From Planctomycetota bacterium (GTDB lineage Bacteria; Planctomycetota; B143-G9), in contig QNBY01000066.1 in NCBI GenBank assembly GCA_003644275.1, positions 1 to 6,495 of the forward strand: a stretch of DNA of 6,495 bases, written 5' to 3'. Below are positions 1-5,358 of this stretch, in pieces (positions within the stretch are counted from its first letter, which is position 1; each line of letters starts with the position of its first letter). Both the position numbers and the translations under genes were made by a program. The notes below the pieces were generated by a model. That model made no database searches. It saw only the letters and a list, made by a program, of their open reading frames with translations, and was not told the DNA's origin.

Positions 1-558
1 CGCATCGAGGCCGTTACCGGCCTCGGAGCCGTCGAGGCGGCCCGCTCCGCCTTCGACGCCCTCTCCGCCCTCTCCCGCAGGCTCGGCGTCCGGCCCGCCG
101 AGGCCCCCGAGCGCGTCGCCGCCCTGCTGGACGAGGCGAAGGCCCTCCAGCGCGAGCTCAAGGCCGTGTGGGAGTCCTCGCTCAAGAAGGCGGCCGCGGA
201 CGCGAGGCCCCGCGATATAGCGGGCGTGCCCGTCCTCGCCCTCGACCTCGGCGAGGCCGAGCCCGACGTCATGCGCTCCGTGATGGACTCCCTGAAGTCC
301 CGCGTGAAGGGCGGCGTCCTCCTGCTCGCCGGGCGGGGTAAGAACGGCGTCACGCTCATCCTCCGCCTCGACGACGAGCTCGTGGCGCGCGGCTGGCACG
401 CCGGGAAACTCATCCGCGAGGTGGCGGCGGTCATAGGCGGCAAGGGCGGCGGGAGGCCCCAGCTCGCCCAGGCGGGCGGCCGCGACGCCGCTTCCCTCCC
501 CGCGGCCTTCGAGCGCCTCGAAAAGATCGTGCGGCAAACCATTTCCGAGGGAAAATGA
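1..558 (+). CDS. alaS: Alanyl-tRNA synthetase, C-terminal part (5' end outside window)
   Basis: This is the last 185 codons of the cytoplasmic enzyme that charges tRNA-Ala. The reading frame is open from base 1, so the start and the catalytic and editing cores lie to the left. The visible part opens with RIEAVTG, a hallmark at the end of the AlaRS editing region. A charged, leucine/alanine-rich helical stretch follows (visible residues about 8-60), as expected for the coiled coil. The DHHA1-type C-terminal domain comes next. Its glycine-rich signature GGKGGGRPQLAQAGG starts at visible residue 146, followed by the usual closing helix. The gene ends in TGA at 556-558, three bases before the next start, and GAGGGA at 547-552 inside its end serves as that gene's ribosome binding site. 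An in-frame GTG at 166 is internal and not a real start. The signatures make the identification very secure. Confidence 0.97.
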   Translation, partial: RIEAVTGLGAVEAARSAFDALSALSRRLGVRPAEAPERVAALLDEAKALQRELKAVWESSLKKAAADARPRDIAGVPVLALDLGEAEPDVMRSVMDSLKSRVKGGVLLLAGRGKNGVTLILRLDDELVARGWHAGKLIREVAAVIGGKGGGRPQLAQAGGRDAASLPAAFERLEKIVRQTISEGK

Positions 559-561
559 CGG

Positions 562-1068
562 ATGACGTGGGAGCCTCTCGACGCCTCCCCCCTCTCCCGC
601 GAGGAAGCCTACCGCCTCGCGCGCCGCGCCCTGGAGGACATGATCTCCGGCATCGAGCCCCCGCCTGACGCCGTCGCGCTCATGTCCACCCTCTGCTCGC
701 TCGTGAAGACCCTCCAGCCCCACGTCTTCTGGGTGGGCTTCTACAGACTCGCGGGCGGGCGGCTGCTCGTGGGCCCCTACCAGGGCACGCCCGGCTGCAT
801 CGAGATTTCCCTCGACAGGGGGATATGCGGCCGGGCCGCGCGGGAACGCCGCCCCGTCCTGGTGGACGACGTAACCGCCGACCCCGACCACATCGCCTGC
901 GACCCCCGCTCCCGCTCCGAGCTCGTCCTCCCCGTCTTCGACGCCGCCGGACGCCTCGCGGCCGTGCTCGACCTGGATAGCGACCGCCCCGCCGCCTTCG
1001 ACGAGACCGACGTCCGCGCCCTCACCGGCATGTTGGAGCTCATCGCCCCCTTCCTCTCCGCTCCCTGA
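562..1068 (+). CDS. msrC: Free methionine-(R)-sulfoxide reductase, GAF domain (fRMsr)
   Basis: The 168-residue protein is a single GAF domain (about residues 20-165) of the YebR/MsrC family, which reduces free L-methionine-(R)-sulfoxide in the cytoplasm. Family motifs are clear: HVFWVGFYRL (54-63), VGPYQGTPGC, GICGRAA, HIACDPRSRSELVLPV and AVLDLDSD. The three family cysteines are present: Cys79, Cys89 and Cys113, the last in the HIACD motif. So are the acidic residues expected to bind substrate, Glu120, Asp137 and Asp139. Its length matches the E. coli enzyme. The ATG is preceded by GAGGGA about nine bases upstream, inside the end of alaS, and only three bases separate the two genes, so they are probably co-transcribed. 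The function is assigned from family knowledge and conserved residues. A purely sensory GAF protein is much less likely because the cysteine set is complete. Confidence 0.93.
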   Translation: MTWEPLDASPLSREEAYRLARRALEDMISGIEPPPDAVALMSTLCSLVKTLQPHVFWVGFYRLAGGRLLVGPYQGTPGCIEISLDRGICGRAARERRPVLVDDVTADPDHIACDPRSRSELVLPVFDAAGRLAAVLDLDSDRPAAFDETDVRALTGMLELIAPFLSAP

Positions 1069-1100
1069 ACGGCTTCCTCGCATCTCATCCTTTTTGCGTA

Positions 1101-1106
1101 TATAAT
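1101..1106 (+). promoter_or_regulatory. Probable -10 element (TATAAT) ahead of the membrane protein gene
   Basis: A perfect TATAAT sits in a small AT-rich island (about 1089-1117) that stands out against the very GC-rich surroundings. It is in the gap between the reductase gene and the membrane protein gene, 67 bases before the GTG start, which would leave a leader of about 60 bases. No convincing -35 hexamer is visible 16-18 bases upstream (the bases there read roughly TCGCAT). It may therefore be a weak or activator-dependent promoter, or use another sigma factor. No terminator-like hairpin precedes it, so read-through from alaS is also possible. Confidence 0.5.
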
Positions 1107-1160
1107 AGGAAAAAGAAGTGCGGCCCGCCGTGCCGGACCGCGCTCCGCATCTTTCGAGAA

Positions 1161-1169
1161 AGGAGGTGA
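1161..1169 (+). promoter_or_regulatory. Strong ribosome binding site that fixes a GTG start
   Basis: AGGAGGTGA is nearly a full complement of the 16S rRNA 3' end. It lies a few bases before the GTG at 1173-1175. A second GTG at 1171 is in a different frame. The strength and spacing of this site fix the membrane protein start at 1173. Confidence 0.85.
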
Positions 1170-1172
1170 GGT

Positions 1173-2690
1173 GTGGAAAGTATCAAGGATTTCTACGAAA
1201 AGCTCGGATCCCTCCTCGGCGAACATGTGGTGAACGCGCTCGCCGCGATCGTGGTCCTCATCCTCGGCTGGGGAATCGCCCGCCTCATAGCGGGCCTGGT
1301 GTACAGGTTCATGGGCAAGGCCGAACTCGACCGGAAGCTCTCCGGCCTCGTCGGGGAGCCGGGCGAGGAAAAGAAGGCCGACTTCGCCCGCTGGATATCC
1401 CGCACCGTCTTCTGGTTCCTCATGCTCTTCGTGTTCGTGGCCTTCTTCGAGTTCTTGAAGCTGGAGGCGGTCACCGGCCCGATAAACAAGTTCCTGGACG
1501 GCATATTCGCCTACCTGCCCAAGATACTGGCCGCCGTGGTGCTCACCTTCATCGCCTTCCTCTGCGCCACCCTCGGCCGCAAGCTCACCGAGGGCGTGGT
1601 GCGGGCCAGCGACCTCGGGAAGAAGCTCGGCGAGAAGACGGGTGAGGAAAAACTCAAGGACATCCCCCTCTCCCGCACCATGGGCGACGCCGTGTACTGG
1701 CTGGTGCTGTTGCTCTTCCTGCCCGCCATACTCGGCGCGCTCGAGCTCGAGGGGCTCCTCTCCCCCGTCCGCTCCATGGTGGACAAGGTGCTGCTCTTCC
1801 TGCCCAACCTCTTCGGCGCGGCCGTCATACTCCTCGTCGGCTGGCTCATCGCGAAGGTGGTGCGCCACGTCGTGGAGCACGTTACCGCCGCCGCGGGCGC
1901 GGACGGGCTCGGCGAGAAACTGGGCCTCGCGGGGAGCGGCGAGAAGCGCACCATCTCCGGCCTGCTCGGCCTCACCGCTTTCCTGCTCGTCCTGTTCCCC
2001 GTCCTCATAGGCGCGCTCGACGCCCTCTCCCTCGAATCCATCACCAAGCCCGCGAGCGAGGTCCTGCAGTCCGTGCTGAAGGTGATACCCGCCCTGTTCG
2101 CGGGCGTCATCATCCTCGGCATAGCCTGGTTCGTCGCCCGCGCCCTCGGCTCCCTGCTCACCGAGTTCCTCGCCCGCGCGGGCTTCGACACCCTCATGGT
2201 GAACCTCAAGCTCACGCGCTCCGAGTTGCCCGAGAGCCGCAGGCCCTCCGCCGTGGCGGGCAAGCTGCTCATGCTCGCCGTCGTGCTCATAGCCGCCGTC
2301 GAGGCCTGCAACGTCATCGGCTTCACCCAGCTCGCCGGGTTGCTGCATGAGTTCCTTCTCTTCGCGGGCCACGTCCTGCTCGGCCTCGTCATCTTCCTGC
2401 TGGGGCTCTACCTCGCGGACATCGCCGCCCGCCTCGTGCGCGACAGCGGCAGCTCCAACGCGCCCCTGCTCTCCACCGCCGCCCGCGTGGCCGTCATCGT
2501 CCTCGCCTCCGCCGTCGCCCTCCGCCAGATGGGCCTCGCCAACGAGATAATCAACATCGCCTTCGGCCTCCTGCTGGGCTCCGTGGCGGTGGCGGTGGCC
2601 ATAGCCTTCGGCATCGGCGGCCGCGACATAGCCGCCCGCAAGCTCGAAAAATGGGTGGAAAAGGTGGAGAAGAAGGAAGGCGAGGACTGA
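1173..2690 (+). CDS. Multi-pass membrane protein, TM-helix-repeat (CmpX/MscS-related) family
   Basis: This 505-residue inner-membrane protein probably belongs to the conserved-TM-helix group often annotated as mechanosensitive ion channel family (CmpX-like). I count about eleven hydrophobic segments, near residues 19-44, 74-95, 112-136, 170-192, 206-235, 262-283, 302-332, 360-383, 394-423, 433-451 and 457-482. They fall into five tandem units, each a long helix with a small residue in its middle (G32, A128, G223, A318, G411), a charged loop and a second helix. The units are spaced 96, 95, 95 and 93 residues apart. Units 2 to 4 begin with an aligned proline (P116, P211, P306). The last segment contains GSVAVAVAIAFGIGGRDIAA, like the pore-lining glycine-alanine helix of MscS relatives. 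The protein then stops after a short lysine/glutamate-rich tail (490-505), with no MscS beta domain. It has its own probable promoter and terminator. Channel activity is inferred from family resemblance; the substrate or stimulus is unknown. Confidence 0.85.
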   Translation: MESIKDFYEKLGSLLGEHVVNALAAIVVLILGWGIARLIAGLVYRFMGKAELDRKLSGLVGEPGEEKKADFARWISRTVFWFLMLFVFVAFFEFLKLEAVTGPINKFLDGIFAYLPKILAAVVLTFIAFLCATLGRKLTEGVVRASDLGKKLGEKTGEEKLKDIPLSRTMGDAVYWLVLLLFLPAILGALELEGLLSPVRSMVDKVLLFLPNLFGAAVILLVGWLIAKVVRHVVEHVTAAAGADGLGEKLGLAGSGEKRTISGLLGLTAFLLVLFPVLIGALDALSLESITKPASEVLQSVLKVIPALFAGVIILGIAWFVARALGSLLTEFLARAGFDTLMVNLKLTRSELPESRRPSAVAGKLLMLAVVLIAAVEACNVIGFTQLAGLLHEFLLFAGHVLLGLVIFLLGLYLADIAARLVRDSGSSNAPLLSTAARVAVIVLASAVALRQMGLANEIINIAFGLLLGSVAVAVAIAFGIGGRDIAARKLEKWVEKVEKKEGED

Positions 2691-2721
2691 TCCCCCTTTC
2701 CTCCCTCACTCCCCGAACGCG

Positions 2722-2760
2722 AGAGGGCGGCGGGTTCTCCCGCCGCCCTCTTTCTTTCTT
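2722..2760 (+). terminator. Rho-independent terminator of the membrane protein gene
   Basis: A perfect 13-base-pair stem (2722-2734 with 2739-2751) closes a TTCT loop and runs into TTTCTTTCTT on the plus strand. It begins 31 bases after the stop of the membrane protein gene. The T-run is interrupted by C, but the GC-rich stem is strong. On the minus strand the same hairpin lies 28 bases beyond the methyltransferase stop but is not followed by a T-run, so it would be a weaker terminator for that convergent operon. Confidence 0.8.
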
Positions 2761-2778
2761 CCGTCTCCCTCGCGCCCC

Positions 2779-3933
2779 TCAAAGCAGCCGGAGCAGCGCC
2801 CCCTTGAGATACCTGCCCTCCGGCGCGGTGAGCAGGAAGGGATGATCGGGGGCCGCCCCCACGAGCCTCAACACCTGCGCCTGCCTGCCCGCCGCCCACG
2901 CCGCTTCCCTCAGCATCTTCAGGAACGCTTCCTCCCCCAGCAGGCCGGAGCACGAGAAGGAAAAGAGGAACCCGCCCTTCCTCACCGCCGCCATCGCCGT
3001 GCGGTTCATGTCGTAGTACACCCTGCGGCCTTCCTCGAACTCCGCCCGCGACCGTATGAGCTTCGGCGGGTCCAGCACCAGCAGGTCGGCGAGGTTGCCC
3101 GTCCGCACCCTGTCCCGCAGGTAGGGAAACACGTCGGCGTGCACGAAGCGCACCCTCAGCCCGTTCAGGTCCGCGTTCTTCTTCGCCGCGGCCACCGCCT
3201 TCTCGTCCAGGTCCACCCCGCACACCGATTCCGCGCCTCCCGCCGCGGCGTTGAGGGCGAAGCCTCCCGTGTAGCAACAGCAGTCCAGCACGACGCGGCC
3301 CCGCGCGAGACGCCTCACGAGCGCCCGGTTCTCCCGCTGGTCGAGGAACGAGCCCGTCTTGTGCGCCTCCTCCAGCACGAAGCGGAAGCGGAGCCCGTTC
3401 TCGCGGAACTCCACCCTCTTGCCCGCGGGCGGGGGCGGAAGCTCGAATCCCTCCGTCCGTTTCACCTCCGCGGGAGCCACGGCGTGGAACTCCCGCACCT
3501 CCCCGAAGGCGTCCTCCAGCGCTCCCCTCACCTCGTCCAGGCGCGCGTACCATCCCCACGCCCGCACGTCGGCCGTGAACACCTTCCCGAACTTGTCCAC
3601 TATGAGCCCCGAGAGCCCGTCGCCCTCCGAATTCACCAGCCTGAAGGCGTCCGTCCCCTCTCCGGCCAGCTCCTCCTTCAGCGCGCGCAACGCCTCGAAC
3701 CTCTCCCGCAGGAAGGCCCGGTCCACGGGCCGCCCCTCCTCGTCGCCGACGAGCCTCACCGCTATGCTCGAGCGCGAGCTGTACAGCCCCACCCCCACGA
3801 ACGCGCCGTTGCGGTCCCTCACGTCCACCGCGGCCCCGTTGGGCGGCCTGCGCCCGCCCTTCGCCAACATGCGGCGGAATATCCACGGATGCCCCGAGGT
3901 GCGGACCGTGGCGAGCGTGATGGTCTCGTTCAC
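2779..3933 (-). CDS. rlmI: RlmI-type 23S rRNA (cytosine-C5) methyltransferase
   Basis: The 384-residue protein is a class I SAM-dependent RNA methyltransferase of the RlmI (COG1092) family, close to the 396 residues of E. coli RlmI, which makes m5C at 23S position 1962. An N-terminal PUA-like RNA-binding region starts at GHPWIFR (14-20). The linker motif HKTGSFLDQR is at 191-200, SAM motif I region VVLDCCCYTGGFALNAA at 214-230, acidic VDLDEKAV at 240-247, and motif IV VLDPPK at 286-291. The catalytic cysteine motif FSFSCSG gives Cys328, and the family-typical end DHPFLLTAPEGRYLKG is present. The start is a GTG at 3931-3933 that overlaps the stop of the upstream regulator gene in GTGA, with GGGAGAGG just ahead. 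A longer open frame to the right has no homology and shadows the regulator gene. The family is certain; the exact target base is inferred, since paralogues with other targets exist. Confidence 0.92.
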   Translation of the reverse strand: MNETITLATVRTSGHPWIFRRMLAKGGRRPPNGAAVDVRDRNGAFVGVGLYSSRSSIAVRLVGDEEGRPVDRAFLRERFEALRALKEELAGEGTDAFRLVNSEGDGLSGLIVDKFGKVFTADVRAWGWYARLDEVRGALEDAFGEVREFHAVAPAEVKRTEGFELPPPPAGKRVEFRENGLRFRFVLEEAHKTGSFLDQRENRALVRRLARGRVVLDCCCYTGGFALNAAAGGAESVCGVDLDEKAVAAAKKNADLNGLRVRFVHADVFPYLRDRVRTGNLADLLVLDPPKLIRSRAEFEEGRRVYYDMNRTAMAAVRKGGFLFSFSCSGLLGEEAFLKMLREAAWAAGRQAQVLRLVGAAPDHPFLLTAPEGRYLKGALLRLL

Positions 3934-4775
3934 CGCCTCTCCCGCCGGTATGAGCCCAGGACGGGCCAGATGGCCTCTATCTCCTCGGCCTCCACCTCCA
4001 GCGGCTCGTAGGCGGAGTTGTACGAGCCCAGCACCACCACGCCGTCCTTGCGGTCCAGAAGCAGCTTGCACAGCGCCGTTCCGTCCTTCAGCTTCGCCAC
4101 CACCGGCCTGCCCGACCGCGGCTCTATCCCCGGCGAGCAGAACACCACGTCCCCTTCTATGTAGTAGGGAGACATGGAATCCCCCACTATCTCCAGCGCC
4201 AGCACGGGCCCCTTCCTCTCTATCGGGAGCAGCGCGTTGCCGATTATGTCCCCGCCCGCTATTCCCACCCCGCTCTCCCCCGCGGCGGCGGCCCCGGTGA
4301 CGGAGAAATCCACCAGGTGGACCGAGGCGGGCGGCGTGAAGAACTCCGCGGGCGGCGCTTCCAGCGCGTCCAGGCAACGCACGAGGAAGCGGACGGTGAG
4401 CCGCCTCTTGCCGTGCTCCACCAGCGAGAGCTTCACCGGCGAGCATCCCGCCTGCTTCGCCAGCTCGCAGGACGCCATGCCCCGCGTCAGCCGCAGCCTG
4501 CGCAATCGAAACCCGGGAGGCTCGTTCGGACGACGCCATTCGCCGGGTTCGGGCATCCCCGTCAATATGGTCCACGGCAGCGCCTCGTACAGCTCGCACA
4601 ACCGCTCCACGAGCGAGATGTCGGGCTCGCGCTCCCCGCGCTCCACGCGCGAGAGCAGCGACGCCGAGATGCCCGCTTCCTCCGCGGCGCCGGTGAGGGT
4701 GTATCCCCTCATCCGTCTCACGGTCTTCAGCGCCCGCAACCAGGGCGGCAGATGGGCGAGAGTTTCAGCGATCAA
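3930..4775 (-). CDS. LexA-like self-cleaving repressor with two XRE helix-turn-helix domains
   Basis: This 281-residue cytoplasmic transcription regulator has two tandem XRE-type DNA-binding domains. The first is at about 13-73, with GISASLLSRVERGEREPD, and the second at about 89-146, with GCSPVKLSLVEHGKRRL. An S24/LexA peptidase domain follows (about 190-276). GDSMSP carries the presumed nucleophile Ser200, and TALCKLLL carries the general base Lys237. An Ala165-Gly166 bond in AAAAGES is a candidate cleavage site. The gaps Gly166-Ser200 (34) and Ser200-Lys237 (37) equal those of E. coli LexA (Gly85, Ser119, Lys156). The start is a TTG (4773-4775) behind GGAGAGGTG; the next in-frame ATG would cut into the first HTH. 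The gene overlaps its upstream neighbour by 11 bases and its downstream neighbour by GTGA, so it has no promoter of its own next to it. The two-HTH layout differs from true LexA, which has a single winged helix. Targets and inducing signal are unknown. Confidence 0.9.
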   Translation of the reverse strand: MIAETLAHLPPWLRALKTVRRMRGYTLTGAAEEAGISASLLSRVERGEREPDISLVERLCELYEALPWTILTGMPEPGEWRRPNEPPGFRLRRLRLTRGMASCELAKQAGCSPVKLSLVEHGKRRLTVRFLVRCLDALEAPPAEFFTPPASVHLVDFSVTGAAAAGESGVGIAGGDIIGNALLPIERKGPVLALEIVGDSMSPYYIEGDVVFCSPGIEPRSGRPVVAKLKDGTALCKLLLDRKDGVVVLGSYNSAYEPLEVEAEEIEAIWPVLGSYRRERR

Positions 4776-5358
4776 GAGACACCTCTCCGTCCCTTTCGAT
4801 CAGCTCCGTGAATCCCTCCTTCAGCACCGCCGCGAGGACGGAGGCCGCCCGCTCCAGCGTGAGCGAGGGCGGATAGACGCCGTGGGCGCGCCATTCCACC
4901 CGCGCGCCGCCCTTCCGCGACAGCTCCCGGCCCCCGTACTCGGCCGAGACGGTGAACTCCAGCGACAGCTCCCCCCGCTTCAGGGATGCCGCGCCCTTCA
5001 CCCGGAACACCGGAGCCGACCTCTCCTTCGCCGCTTTCGCGTAGGGTTCGGGCAGATCCCCCATCACCTCGTCGGTCAGCGCTTCTATCGTCCGCTCGGC
5101 GGCCGCCTCCTCCGGCGAGAGCACCCAGGCCGGGCGGTCGGCCGCGAGGGCCTCTATCACTTCCTTCGCCCCCGGTCCCTCCACCTCCCACTCGAAGAGG
5201 AAGCCCCGCTTCTTCCCCACTCCCGACAGGGCCTCCCCCGCCGGCGCGCGGAAGCTCGCCCCGGAGACCTTCACCCCGCCGAGCCACCCCGCGCGGTACG
5301 CCGCGTAGGTGAGGAGCACGAGCGCCGCGGCCGCGATCACTCCCTTGAAAGTCCTCAC
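4765..5358 (-). CDS. Unrecognised single-pass membrane protein with extracytoplasmic domain
   Basis: I do not recognise a family for this 197-residue protein. A short basic N-terminus (MRTFKG) leads into one hydrophobic helix (about residues 7-23) with no good signal-peptidase site or lipobox. It is therefore probably anchored with the N-terminus inside and about 170 residues outside the cytoplasmic membrane. The outer part looks mixed: alpha-helical and glutamate/alanine-rich at about 63-115, a beta-like stretch around 117-150 (FRVKGAASLKRGELSLEFTV), and a final helix region at 167-190. It has no cysteines. The start is a GTG at 5358-5356 that overlaps the stop of the lipoprotein gene in GTGA, with GGGAGGGAG just upstream; the larger open frame to the right is a shadow of the lipoprotein gene. 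The overlap suggests the two are made together and may act together at the cell envelope. That link is inference. Confidence 0.78.
   Translation of the reverse strand: MRTFKGVIAAAALVLLTYAAYRAGWLGGVKVSGASFRAPAGEALSGVGKKRGFLFEWEVEGPGAKEVIEALAADRPAWVLSPEEAAAERTIEALTDEVMGDLPEPYAKAAKERSAPVFRVKGAASLKRGELSLEFTVSAEYGGRELSRKGGARVEWRAHGVYPPSLTLERAASVLAAVLKEGFTELIERDGEVSLDR
4780..4788 (-). promoter_or_regulatory. Ribosome binding site supporting the TTG start of the repressor
   Basis: Read on the minus strand this is GGAGAGGTG, four bases before the TTG at 4775-4773. It lies inside the coding end of the upstream membrane protein gene. No ATG or GTG in the same frame lies between it and the HTH domain, so it supports the TTG as the true start. 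Confidence 0.65.

Noticed and set aside
1120..1141. Possible hairpin GCGGCCC...GGACCGC in the leader of the membrane protein gene
   Set aside because: The stem is only about six pairs with a C-A mismatch and an eight-base loop, and no T-run follows. In DNA this GC-rich such weak pairing is expected by chance.
777..2372. Long minus-strand open frame of 531 codons opposite the reductase and membrane protein genes
   Set aside because: It runs antisense to two well-supported genes and gives a low-complexity Glu/Gly/His-rich protein, typical of the complement of GC-rich coding DNA. It has no recognisable domain.
2842..4011. Plus-strand open frame of 389 codons opposite the methyltransferase gene
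   Set aside because: The product is His/Arg/Pro-rich without any domain, and the opposite strand encodes a clear RlmI-family enzyme.
3934..4599. N-terminal extension of the methyltransferase frame to 4599
   Set aside because: The extra 222 codons show no homology and lie out of frame over the repressor gene. The GTG at 3933 with its ribosome binding site and GTGA overlap fits the family's usual length.
3930..4775. Prophage remnant suggested by a CI/LexA-like repressor
   Set aside because: No integrase, Cro-like divergent gene or phage structural gene is present. The gene overlaps housekeeping-type neighbours and shares their codon use, so it looks like a resident chromosomal regulator.
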